Positions 22,560-33,739 of a DNA stretch of 64,000 bases are shown one piece after another; the stretch's first letter is position 1, and each line of letters begins with the position of its first letter. Source of the stretch: Epiperipatus broadwayi. Taxonomy: Eukaryota > Onychophora > Udeonychophora > Euonychophora > Peripatidae. The DNA lies in assembly GCA_028023455.1 (NCBI GenBank), contig JAQFVV010007252.1, positions 1 to 64,000 of the forward strand, written 5' to 3'. The position numbers were made by a program, and so were the translations under genes. The notes beneath the pieces are model-generated. The model did no database searches, had not been told where the DNA came from, and saw nothing but the letters and a program-made list of their open reading frames with translations.

Positions 22560-24405
22560 GTCAATCTGACCCCTCATGTACAGGACATAATCCATTAAAT
22601 ACATGTACAAGGGATAGGCAGACATCTCCAATATACAAATATTTTAAACAAAAGCTGCAGTCACATTGTGCTTTCACACCACCTGAAACTTTATTTGGCC
22701 AGCCAGAGTTAGACAAACCATTTTATGCTATGGATTTCATGCTGAAGATAACCACAATACCAAACTCTTGTTACTCAGAACCATGTGTATTTTTACATCT
22801 CAGTCAGTGTACCACCACATATCTATGTGACTTAGCAAATTATTTATCACAAAGGTTGTTTAACATAAAATATTTATATCCAATCTCCTTAGTTCCATTT
22901 AACAAAAAGCAAGCTTAAATATTCAATCTATCTAACCTGTGACCAATGTCCATAAGGGCCCTTGGTATTAAATTCCTGGAAAAGGTTCTAAAGAATAAAA
23001 TTGAATGATATCTCCTCCTTCTATTATCACCAATGCAATTTAATATGCAATAAAGGCTCCTCAACAAGCCAAACTGCCCTCATTTTCAAAACCATTGTAA
23101 ATTCAGTTTCAGAGCAAAAAAAATATGCTCCAATGGTCATTTCAAATTGACATTGAGGCTGCTTTTGACTTGGTTCATATTGAAATTTTAATTCAGACAC
23201 TTACAGACATACCTTGTTCTCTGTTATACCCATTAATCAACAAGCCCCTTAGCCATGAAATCCAGTTTACAATTAATAGTAGAACATCAACTTCATTCTC
23301 TTCTCACCAATCCATACCTCAAGGATTTCCACTCAGTTTATTATTATTCATGTTCTACATTAAACCTCTCATAACAAGATATAACACAAATTACAAGCAA
23401 TTCAAATTCCACACACCGTACTACATATATCATATATTGCATACATGGATGACTTTACTGTTTTTCTTACCTCCAAAAATCAACTACCTACTCTGAAAAA
23501 ATAGTTAATTAATACACCAAATCGACATTAATAAAACATCAGCTTGGTGTCTTTACACTGGCAAGATACATATTCAAATTTATTATGTAAACCAACTAAT
23601 TTCTTTGTATTTCCTTTCTACCTAAGACCCTCTGTAAAGAGACAAAAGATACAGAAAAAACTTAAAGATAATGCTACATGCATAACCAATTCTTTCTTCA
23701 AAACCTGCCTCTTGTTATATACAAAATTATACTTTTCAATAAGCTTGTAACTGCAAAAATAACTTATTACTCATCAATCATAAACTTCACTAAATCTTTC
23801 ATTTCATCCATTTACTTACTTTGTAGCAAGATATTATGGTTCAGAAAAGTAGGGTCCATCTCTGTAAAATGATTTAGTCTTTCACCAACCAAAAATTGAT
23901 TAGGTCTTAGGTCTTCACTCCATTCAAATTTTTCATAAACAAAAAAGTAATAAACTCCCAGATGCATTGATAAGAAGTTTGTGAACTCTTGAATGCATCC
24001 TTCAAATAGCACCCACAGACCGATCACCACCTTCACATGGATATTTGCCTTTTCTCATAAATCAACTCCAAAGCATTTATGATTAGGTGACATTTTGGGG
24101 GTTGGTAGATACATCTGTTGGAGCATTTGTAAAATGCTATATCCAGACCTAATTACTGATCCTCAGTCACCATGTTAACCTAATTTTTTTTGTCTTTCTC
24201 TTAAGGCTAAATGTTCATGCTTTACCTTACCTCCTATTTCCTTGAATTCCATAGGTTTTATACCAAAATTGATGTTTTTTATTTCTTGTGCCACAGGGAA
24301 GAAGAAATGCAACATCACTTATTCTGCATCTGCACAGCTCTGACAAATACTCAAGAAATTATAATTAACCCATATAGACAAATAACAGCATACTTGATAA
24401 TCTAA
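22560..24405 (+). pseudogene. LINE remnant (plus strand): RT core and C-terminal motif
   Basis: RT motifs lie scattered over frames. YPISLVPFNKK is at about 22880, the same motif as in the two other LINEs (YPIAMVPFIKK and YLVTMVPFFKK). FQIDIEAAFDLVHIEIL (block A) and SIPQGFPLSLLLFMFYI (block B) are in 23125-23496. AYMDDFTVFL (block C) is in another frame at 23439-23468. A degenerate Cys/His cluster (CHREEEMQHHLFCIC) near 24290-24335 stands where the sister LINEs have C-x2-C-x8-H-x4-C. There is a stop or shift every 100-200 bases. The endonuclease is not recognisable, so it is 5' truncated or too decayed. It belongs to the same LINE clade as the other two. Confidence 0.8.
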
Positions 24406-24589
24406 TAGAAATTCTCAGTAAAGGCTCAATACCAGCAGCCCACAGAGCAACTTTTTGTTTAATACTTTGTGGTGCACTGGATGTATTTCCTGCCTTGGAA
24501 ACAACATCAGAAGGCACCCAGCCACATTCTCTGATAAGCACAAATAACTGAAGGTCAAAGATGGCAAAATTGCATGGCAATATATTTTT

Positions 24590-24731
24590 GCAGCTACATG
24601 GTCACTATTAAAAACCCAAAATAGATCATAACCTCAAACAACCAAATGACTTTTACTGTTGCAGCTACATGGTCACTATTAAAAACCCAAAATAGATCAT
24701 AATCTCAAACAACCAAATGAATTTTACTGTA
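24590..24731. repeat. 71-bp tandem duplication
   Basis: Two nearly identical 71-bp units starting GCAGCTACATGGTCACT at 24590 and 24661. They differ at two positions by eye. Confidence 0.95.
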
Positions 24732-25035
24732 ACAAGAACAATATTTTTGTTACATATCTCATTTTCAACAATTTTTAAACAGCACATCTGTGTATTGAAT
24801 AGTCCAAAGAATATATTTAATTCAATCAAAAAGTATTTTAAACTGATGAATTAAATGCCAAGACAATGAAATAGAACCATAGGCAAATAGAAAGTTACAA
24901 GATTACATTCATCAGACATCTGCCTAACAATTTATTTGAACTGTACCAATAATATCTGTTAGTTCTAAATCTATGTAATTTTCAACCATGTATGTTTAAC
25001 AATGTAACTTGAAGAACAATAAAGCTTGATTTGAA

Positions 25036-25182
25036 ACATAATAATAATAATAATAATAATAATGATAATAATAATGATGATGACAATGATGATGATGATA
25101 ATTATTATAATAATGATGATGATGATGCCAATGGTGATGATGATAATTGTAATGATAATGATGATAATAATGATGATGATGT
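25036..25182. repeat. Compound (AAT)n/(GAT)n microsatellite
   Basis: AAT, GAT and imperfect units. It explains the poly-isoleucine frame on the minus strand. Confidence 0.95.
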
Positions 25183-26389
25183 GACCAAAATACATTTTAA
25201 AAATTAAAAGGTAATTGGATTCATTATGTAATCTTTCATACAAAACATTTATGAAATAAACAAACCATTACCTTAATTTAAATGAATATATTATCATAGT
25301 GTATTACTATCTAACTATTTTTAAACATACTGTATGTGAGAAAAAATTATGATTGAATAACTATAACTTTTGATTGACTGATAAATCTTATATTTTCTTT
25401 GTTTTGTTTTTTTAAATGAAACTTATAAAGAAATATGTATTTTTTATTTCTTTTACAGAAATAAATAGTTTTTTTATAACATGAAAAGCCTTTTCTTCTT
25501 AAAAGTAAATTCCAGGTAGTGATGATGACGATTGTAGATAGAATGTGAATAAGGTAGATTCTTGACAAAGCTCATAGGTCAATTATAAAGGTCTAAGGCA
25601 TATTTTAAGTATCTCAATAAAATATATCTAAAAAACAGTTAATAGATGTTTGGCAAATAATAAGTTTAGGTGGTCTTCAAAATACATACCTAATTGGTGT
25701 ATGAAAGTTAAAATGCATGAAAGCAGAGCAATATAAAAAAAATCAAAAGTGGTTTTAAAATATTTGTTTTTTAATGAGATGTATTAGCATATCCATAAAT
25801 AACTTTATTTATTAGTATCTGGTGTTCTCTTTATAAATTTATCAAGAGATAGTTGAATTGGACTCTTCTTTTTTTCTTGATAAAAAGTTCATAACACATT
25901 GTCTTTATCTATTGCCTTTCATATAAAATATCAAATAGTACAAATGTAGAATCTATGAAAGAAAAGAACTGTCTGTATTGTTAAATAGAACTACATTTAT
26001 TGATGTTAAAACTGAAAAATTTACAAGTTTGAATACTAAAAAATTTCCTATAAATTTAAAAGTTATATACAAATCTGTATAAATTAGATGATATCTATTT
26101 AATTGTTGACGATTAATTTGTTAATTTAATTGAGCCAAGCTAAGTCCTAAATAATAATTTGCTAGGTGTAATTGTCAAAATAAATGATTTGAGAACCAGA
26201 GAATATTTGCATGAACATTGACTTTATCTTGACATTAATTTCTTTTATCAACTATCAATTAAACAAAAAGAATGAATAAATCATGAATGACCACTTTTAT
26301 GAAATTCAAACAAAACTTATTATCTTTGTTTTATGTCAATGTTTTCAACCAAAAAATCTATATATATATATTGTAACCATATATTTTAG

Positions 26390-26390
<1 letters not shown>
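25183..26390. other. AT-rich gene-free stretch
   Basis: No coding-like frame, RNA gene or recognisable repeat seen. Confidence 0.45.

Positions 26391-26393
<3 letters not shown>

Positions 26394-26424
<31 letters not shown>
26394..26424. repeat. (TA)n microsatellite
   Basis: About 15 TA units directly next to the foldback repeat. Similar but shorter TA runs are at 7308-7328, 49544-49561, 49909-49942 and 57333-57355. Confidence 0.95.
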
Positions 26425-26426
<2 letters not shown>

Positions 26427-26428
26427 GG

Positions 26429-26606
26429 CTATAACCTTAAGACTGTATGACTAAAATGGAACAGTAGGGAACTCTATAAATTTAAATACAAGATTAAGGA
26501 CTTTAAAATACAAGAGCACTCTTGTCTTTTAAAGTTGTTAATCTTGTGTTTAGATTTGAAGAGGTCCCTACTGTCGCATTTTAGGTGCATAGTCTTAATG
26601 TTATAG
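26429..26606. mobile_element. Foldback repeat, about 178 bp
   Basis: CTATAACCTTAAGACT at the left and AGTCTTAATGTTATAG at the right are inverted. The arms continue through AGTAGGGA / TCCCTACT and ACAAGATTAA / TTAATCTTGT to a loop at about 26515. Confidence 0.85.
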
Positions 26607-26669
26607 TTTTTTTACAAATTATTAATTGCAAAACATTTATAGTAACTTTAAAACAATATTTTATGATTC

Positions 26670-26700
26670 TTTTTTTCTCAATGATGAAAGTTTATTCATA
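26670..26700 (-). terminator. LINE poly(A) signal and A-tail
   Basis: On the minus strand AATAAA is followed about 13 bases later by a run of seven A. This fixes the 3' end and orientation of the LINE. Confidence 0.65.
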
Positions 26701-26766
26701 AAAAACAGATACAAATACAGTTAGAAAAAGGTTTACAAGGGAGTGATTACATGGTAAATTGAAATT

Positions 26767-27331
26767 TTAGGAGCAACATGGTAAGAGGTGAAGGATACAG
26801 GTGAAAAGGGAATGGGAAATGGAAAGAGTGTGTAATCCATGCCAGTCTGAGATGCATGTCTTCATTGAGCAAGCACCACATGGGTCACAAACATTTAAAT
26901 TGTTGAGTCCTATGAAAGAGGCTGAGAGTATGGGAGTTGGAGGATTGCTTAAGTGTCTGTGAAGAGTGGAGATGGTACTAGTTTGGTATCTGGTTTTGAG
27001 AGAGTGAATTACATCCAATAGTTTGGGATTCATTAAGTTTACTCTCTGGTCAAAAATAATAGCTCATCAGAGCAACCAGAGTGCATAGATGAGGAAAACT
27101 GATCTGATAGTTGCAAATACCCCTGTTTCTATGGATTCTTGGAGGTTGAAGATGGTGTTCCTGTGTGAGGAAAGGCAGGAATTGATGACAGCTCACTCCA
27201 AGCAAAAAGGGACATTTAAGTAGGAAGTGCTGGAGGGTTTCATTGTCAGTTTTACAAAGCTGGCATAGGGGAGAAATCTTGGTGAAACCCCTATGGTTGA
27301 CTGTAAATTGATTGGTGGGAAAAGAAGTCAA
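26767..27331 (-). pseudogene. LINE ORF2, C-terminal CCHC region
   Basis: The frame 27331-27050 has CQLCKTDNETLQHFLLKC, C-x2-C-x8-H-x4-C, with the same spacing as the LINE at 9.3-13.3 kb. After one frameshift the frame 27033-26767 continues to the ORF2 end about 90 bases before the poly(A) signal. Confidence 0.75.
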
Positions 27332-27840
27332 GGTTGACTTTAAAGGTTGACTTTGAGGGGGAAATCGAAGAATTTTGCCTCAAATGACCACCTTTTGAAT
27401 TTGAAAATTAATTGAGCATTAGTAAGTTTGAGGAATGTAGGGGAGAAAATGGAAAAGTCTGTGGTATGATTGAAAACCACCCAGTATGTTAATTTACAAT
27501 GGATGGATAGTGTAACAAAGCCAGACTTTTGTAGGATGTTGGTGATAAATGAGGTTTATGACCTGGACCTGCCATTGGGAGGAGGATGGTCAGTGGGTAT
27601 GATAATGACATGCATAAGTTTGGAAGGAAAGTGACAGGAGCATGAGGATAACATTGTGAGATCTCTTGATCAGAAGAGTATCAATGGAGTGCAAACCAAA
27701 CCCATTGAGGTTTTTAGAAATTTAGGCTGATAACCACCACCTTTCTGCCCCAGAAAAACAGGTGCAAAGGGCATTGATTTTGGATATAAAGAAATGTGTA
27801 GGCAGAATAATGTGGAGGTAATATGCTATTTAGGGAAACA

Positions 27841-28910
27841 CTAGAAGATTGAGGATGACTTTCTCATAAATGGAGAGGTAGATGTCTGTGTAGTGCTGAG
27901 GGTGAATACTATGCTTTGATACAGTGCAGTTTGAACCCATATCCTCATGTCCTTAGGAGACAGCATGAGGGGGAGTCCGAGGAAGTTGTGTGGCTTGGCA
28001 TTGAAGATGGAAGAGATTTGTTTGCCAGAAGATAGTTGCCAGGCTACTGATTTGTCACTGCTAAATTCTAGCCTGTATGTTTCATTGTACCATGTGAGGA
28101 TCTGTTTAATCCTGGGGTTGAGATCGACTGAGGAAAAGAAGACAACCACATTGACTATGTAAGCAAAGCATTTTATGCTTTTGCTCGGCCCAGGAATGAG
28201 GATGCCAGGAAGGTCATGTTCCAGTCTGAGCAAGAGGGGATTCAGAATGCGGTGAACAAGGTGTGCAGCAGAGACCTGAGAGATGGATATGTTAGGTGTG
28301 AAGCTGGGGGCAACTTTTTCATCTAGGGTAGCTAGAATTTCTCTGTTGGACAGAAAATTGTGGAGGATGGACAGGATGGTCTCTGGAATGTTAAGGTCCT
28401 GACACCAAGGAACAGGTTGACCCTAATTGAGTTTAAGGCTGCCCAAATGTCTAGTTGGACAGCAATGGACCTGCCACTTTAAGACTACCTAACATGCTCA
28501 GTGATCTTCTTAAAGAGTGTGGCAGCCCCAAGAGTGGAGCATACATTACAAGCAAATTGTGAGGCAGAAAGGGCAGGGAGTATGAATTGTTCTAGTGACT
28601 ATTTGATGGTAGACTCAATAAATTTTATGAGCAGAGGGGTTATCAAAATGGGTCTAAGACTCTAGAGCTCAGTAGGTGGCCAATCTTTCTTAAAGAAAGG
28701 GACCATTGTTACCAGATAGAGATCCTTAATGATGTAAACACCTGAGTCTAGCTTGTTGATCATGTTGAGAGTGATGGGGATGGTGATCTGACTTAGGTGG
28801 TGGAGAAACTTGAGAATGGCATGAGGACTGGGATGAACATGGTCAGGGAAGCTTTTCAGTTTGTTGGGTAGCATAGCTTGGATGATATCATAACCAGAGT
28901 TGACATTCAA
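27841..28910 (-). pseudogene. LINE ORF2, reverse transcriptase, catalytically dead
   Basis: YLVTMVPFFKKDWPPTEL at the N-terminal side (frame 28910-28662) is followed by a frameshifted RPILITPLLIKFIE-like stretch and a VQLDIWAALNSI-like block A. In the frame 28233-27841 block C reads CFAYIVNVVVFF, where the two catalytic Asp residues of the usual AYMDD are gone. The downstream stretch (PRIKQILTWYNETYRLEFS and on) is the thumb region. Several stops and shifts. Confidence 0.72.
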
Positions 28911-28996
28911 GGTTGATGGAATAGTAAAAAAGAGAGATGTCAGCTTTGAGAAGCATATGCTTGTAATGGTTTCTCAATTGAAGGAGCAATTCCTGA

Positions 28997-29222
28997 CCTA
29001 TGTAGGATTTCTTGCTGACCATGATGGATGAGGAGGTAGTTTGCTTCTTGTGGGAACAAGGAGCTTACCCCAGGTAACTTCTGGTCCAACAATGGTGATT
29101 CTCTACATACCTATGTAGGATTTCTTGCTGACCATGATGGATGAGGAGGTAGTTTGCTTCTTGTGGGAACCAAGAGCTTACCTCAGGTAACTTCTGCTCC
29201 AACAATGGTGATTCTCTACATA
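28997..29222. repeat. Tandem duplication, period 113 bp, within the LINE
   Basis: CCTATGTAGGATTTCTTGCT starts both units, at 28997 and 29110. The units are nearly identical. It lies in the endonuclease-RT linker. Confidence 0.95.
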
Positions 29223-29641
29223 CCTCTGGGTGCATTTGACTGAGATGCACTCAGCCAAGGTTTTTTGAGCATCACAGTATTGATGTTTCAGTTGGATGAT
29301 GGTGCTAATGTTTAATGGCCCACTATTCTGATCATTCAGTTGCTCTAAAATTCTGTCCATGGAATCCAGCAACTTGAGTGGCCCTTGGGAATTTCAGATG
29401 TATTTGTGCATGGCAGCTTGCAGGATTTCCACAAATGTCATGCAGAGATGGGTTCTATTTGAAGGATATTAATTTTATGAAGGTATATATAAATTTCCGA
29501 AAGCAGTGCTATTGGTGTATTTTTTTGTTGAAGAATTATGTTGTTCTTCTGAGGCCAAGGTTTATTGGGAGTCCAGAGTTAATGTTGAGGGAAAGTGTAA
29601 TGCCTTGTTATCTGAAAAAGGTATGATGTGAGTTGAGCCAA

Positions 29642-30190
29642 TTTCAATCATAAAATGGAGATCAGAAGCATAGAATGTTAAATTAATGAGAGGGTCTGAT
29701 GCTTACAGGTGTAGAAAGAGTAGGTGTGGTCTGGAAAAAAGTCCTAGTAACACATTAAACCCCTTGAGAAGAGATATAAATATATGTTTGTAAAGGACTA
29801 GTAGCCCATATTTTGGTCACCCAAAATAATGGGGAGGGAGGTGGTAGCTGGGATGTTGTTGATTCAGTGAATAAAGAATAAAAAATTTAATGAGAGTGTA
29901 ACTGTCATTGGTGGTCAGATATAAGTAAATCACAAAACAATTTCAATCATAAAATGGAGATCAGAAGCATAGAATGTTAAATTAATGAGAGGGTCTGATG
30001 CTTACAGGTATAGAAAGAGTAGGTGTGGTCTGGAAAAAAGTCCTTGTAACACATTAAACCCCTTGAGAAGAGATATAGATATATGTTTGTAAAGGACTAG
30101 TAGCCCATATTTTGGTCACCCAAAATAATGGGGAGGGAGGTGGTAGCTGGGATGTTGTTGATTCAGTGAATAAAGAATAAAAAATTTAAT
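29642..30190. repeat. Tandem duplication, period 299 bp, within the LINE
   Basis: TTTCAATCATAAAATGGAGA starts both units, at 29642 and 29941. The second unit lacks about 25 bp near its end. Differences are few, so it is much younger than the LINE itself. Confidence 0.95.
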
Positions 30191-30510
30191 GAGTCAGATA
30201 TAAGTAAATCACAAAACTTCTGAAATGCCCAAATTGCCTCTCCAAGATAATATAGTATGTTGATATGTATGTTGGTAAATGTGAAGGGAGGTGCACATTT
30301 ATTAATGAGGATGGCAACTCCTCCAGTAGAAGACAAGTCGGTGGAATACTTAAATAGATAAAAGGTAGACAAAGTAGAGTAAATCATGTAGTTAAAGTGA
30401 GTGGAGGGTTTAGTTTCAGCAAGGGAGAGAATATTGGGAGAGTTGAGTTCAAACCAATGTTTGAGAGTGAAGAGCCTGTGGATTGAATTAAGGCCACAAC
30501 TGTTTAAACC
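29642..30510 (-). pseudogene. LINE ORF2, endonuclease domain, internally duplicated
   Basis: GLNSCGLNSIHRLF and, about 30 residues later, LAETKPSTHFNY carry the N-terminal endonuclease motifs, including the catalytic Glu. The frame 30387-30163 has STGGVAILINKCAPPF, which aligns with the ASGGVGVIISN region of the LINE at 12.4 kb. The part after it, where GDxN should lie, falls in the 299-bp tandem duplication, which destroys the frame. Confidence 0.65.
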
Positions 30511-31224
30511 AACAACAAAGATAAGTATATGGTGAGCTCAAGATAGATATAAAAATGGAGAAACCATAAGAATTTGGAAATTTTATGGTGAGAAGGAATG
30601 AATTGGGCTGGGAGAGAAGTGAGGTGCACAGTTTTTTTTCCTGTCAGAATTGAACAATGATTCATTTTTGATGTCACTTGATAAACAAGTGTCTGAAAAA
30701 ATTTCAGCAGGGGATGGTGAGAGAGTATGAAGGGAGAAGACCAATGAAGCTCAGGTTGAAACCAGAGAATTCTCCACTGAAAGTATTCTTTTTTCCCTTG
30801 TATGTTCTGTTTGTCTGAGGCTTGCCCTGGTTTCCAGAAGAGGATCCATTATGGTTTCACTGGGAAGGTCAAGGATGGAATTCTGCCCATCAGAGTTGGT
30901 GTCACTATCAGATGGGTTAGGGTGTGCATGCTTTTGAGGTTTGTTGTTTGCAGTGGAAGGCTCAGAGTTGATAGACTCAGATAGGATGATTTCTGAGTTT
31001 CAATTAGTGGACAATGTCCATCAAGGAAGGAGGGTCCTGTGGTAGATCTGTAACCAAGGGTGGTGGGCAGCAAGTGAATTCAAAATTATGTAGACTAGAG
31101 AAAACTGGAGTCTTGCTAGAAGGAAAGATGGTGGCAAAATGCTGAAAGGTTGGAATTAGTATCAGATGGAGGTGAGAGGTTAGCTGAGGGAGAAAATTCA
31201 TCTTCTGGCAAGAGTTGCACTTTT

Positions 31225-32534
31225 TAGAGAATCATGAATGAGGTGGTTGCGGTCTTTGCAGATGAAACATTGTGGCCTGATCCCCTTAATTGAGATTATC
31301 AAATGTGATAGATCAGCTGATATTATTGTACGAATACTTTCAGGAGAGACCTTTTTAAGGAAGAATTGAAATGAGGCTGGATTGGTGAAGGTGAGACCAT
31401 CAATGAGGATCCTTTAGGTGCTCAAATGAGATAATTTGTCCAAATTCCTCGAGATATTTCTGTAGGTGCTGCCTTTTCATCACTATGTGACAGTTTTTGG
31501 TAAACCCTTTAAGTATGGATAGTGTAGTAGGGTCTATTGCAGCCAGGAACATATTGTGTAAAATGTTGAATCTGTTTTTGAAGGCTTCTTTTTGTATTGT
31601 GTTGTGAAACTGTATTGCAATGTATTGGTTGGTGGGAATGGTAAGAATTTTATGTATACTATCTGGTAGATTTTGGAGTTTAATAAGGGCATAGAGCTGC
31701 TGTGCTGAAAATTTGTGGAGTCCACATTGTAAATCTGTAACTGCCAGAATAACCAAATTGTCTCTCTGGTAGCAATGATGTGACTTGAGTAGAAGTAGTG
31801 GAACTGTGTGGTTAAATTGTTCTGAGATCACAGTGTGATTCTCTGGTGTGAGTTGTTTAGTAGGAATGAAGGTTGCTGAAGTGGCTGATTGGTAATTTTT
31901 AGAATTGTCCTCATCAAGGCACCACAAATTTTGAAAGAGCTCAGCTTGGCATTATTGTGGTATGATTATATTGGGATTTTTTGGTATGGTCCTGGATGCA
32001 GCCTGAGCATAGGAATTAGTGAAGACTTGCTGTGGTTTTAGGGAACTAGTTATGGAAGGATAGTTAATAAGGGATGGCCCTATAGTGCGACTGATATTAG
32101 GGGAAGTAATGTTGGCAGACTTGGTTGCACTGGTATATTGAAATGGGAAATCATGAATAGCATCATTTTTGGAGTAATTATTGTGTTAGGTTTTTAGAGG
32201 ATTCAGAGATGGCTGAGGTTTCTGCATTATGCTTAGGTGTAACCATAGGTGAAGAATTTTTATTGTTCCCAGTTGTGCTTGGAGCAAACATTATGATTGG
32301 TCAGATTAATTAATATTTTTGGATTGCTTTTTGCCTTAAATTGGGAAAACCTCAGCTTGTAGAGGAGGAAAATCCAGAGGGTCAGGAGATGGAGACCTGA
32401 ATTAGGTTCTGTGCTGATGGTGTCTTTAATTGAGTTGTTTTTGGAATTTGGGTAAAAAATTTTGAAAGTTTTGAAGGTCTTTGATGTTGTGAATTAGGTT
32501 TTTGCATATTTTTTCCACTAGGGGCAGTGGCCAT
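31225..32534 (-). pseudogene. LINE ORF1 (nucleic-acid-binding protein) with zinc knuckle
   Basis: ORF1 of this LINE type binds the element RNA. ATG at 32534-32532 gives MATAPSGKNMQKPNSQ and a basic, Pro/Ser/Gln-rich N-terminus with stops. The best-kept part is the 175-residue frame 31927-31400, whose pattern (LVILAVTDLQCGLHKFSA..., then YIAIQFHNTIQKEAFKNRF) suggests an RRM-like fold, followed by a second similar stretch (HIVMKRQHLQKYLEEFGQII). In a shifted frame CFICKDRNHLIHDS at 31269-31228 is a C-x2-C-x4-H-x4-C knuckle with the last Cys changed to Ser. At least three frameshifts. Confidence 0.7.
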
Positions 32535-32640
32535 CTTTAAACTGTTTGGAAGAATTAAGAATTATACAAAGAAAACCATTTTGAAATGGAAAAGTAAGGA
32601 ATTTGATTTAAAAAACAAAGCAAATCCACACTGGAGAGAT

Positions 32641-33739
32641 TGTTAATATTAATTTTAGTTGGCTTATGCAAAAATTGATTATAAGTTTAAGCAATTTACT
32701 ACCTCAGAGGGGGGGTATGAGAAAAGATCATTTTAATGACCTAAAAACTGGAACAACACAAAAAAATTGATAAAAATGTTTTGAGTGATAAAAGAACTGG
32801 AGTAGGGAAAGAATTCAAGAGTCTAAGAGGGAATAAGACTGCCTATGATCCATAAAACAGTCAAACTACCATCAAACAGAGAGAAAATATGGTTGTCTAT
32901 TGTAGATGAGCAGATGATAGATACAGTGAAATAATGATAAAAATACACTAAAAACTGAGAATTGTGAATGAAAAAGCACACACAAACAGCAAATAATGTT
33001 CTTTAAAGGGACATGTAATATAAGGAATACCTTTGACTGCAGCAAAACTGATTTTTAAAGCCTTTTTAAGAGAGCTGTGACAACATTCTGAAGTTTTTGC
33101 AGATGCAATTAGAATATATTTTTATATATAAATTTTAAAAAATAATTATTTAAAAGATTTAAAAAAACATATGTGACAATTGAAAATGATATATTATATT
33201 AGTTTATATCTACATTCATTTGAAAATATAACTTTTTTTGTCTTCCATTTTATTATTAATTACTATTGTTTTGCACAACACAATTTAGGTAAAAAAAATA
33301 AAGATAAACTTTTATGAAAGTAATGTAACAATGCACATATTATTATTGCTATTACCACTCTATTCATTAAACTTAAATTTCAATCAAAATATATGTATTA
33401 ATATTTAAATAAAATATTCACTTACCAATGTTCTCTCATATATACAAGTGTATGTAAAGCATATTTATAATCAAAACACACATCTACATAAAATATTTTT
33501 ATTTCTTTTAGATGATAAAATATTGATATGTTGTTTAAAATTAATATGTTATTACATAAAAATACAACTTTCCGAATGGATATAACATAGTTCATAATTT
33601 CAAATATTTGAATCTACGACAAGAATATATATATATATTGTAATGATCCAGAGAAAATAGACTTATGTAAACTGCACTACAGGGCAACATCTAGGCATTT
33701 GAACCTAGAAAAATTTATAAAGTGGGTAGATACGTAAGT
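32641..33739. other. AT-rich gene-free stretch between LINE and LTR element
   Basis: No protein-like frame and no repeat I can define. It may hold the LINE 5' untranslated region at its start. Confidence 0.4.

Larger units (their letters stand above)
26670..32640 (-). mobile_element. LINE-2 of window: near full-length non-LTR retrotransposon, inactive
   Basis: About 6 kb on the minus strand. A Kozak-like AAGATGGCC start of ORF1 is at 32534. ORF1 with a zinc knuckle, endonuclease, RT and CCHC motif follow in order. The 3' end has AATAAA (minus) near 26690 and then an A7 tail seen as T7 at 26670-26676. It is interrupted by many frameshifts and by two internal tandem duplications (28997-29222 and 29642-30190). 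It is the same clade as the LINEs at 9.3-13.3 kb and 22.5-24.4 kb. The 5' boundary is approximate; I found no target duplication. Confidence 0.82.
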
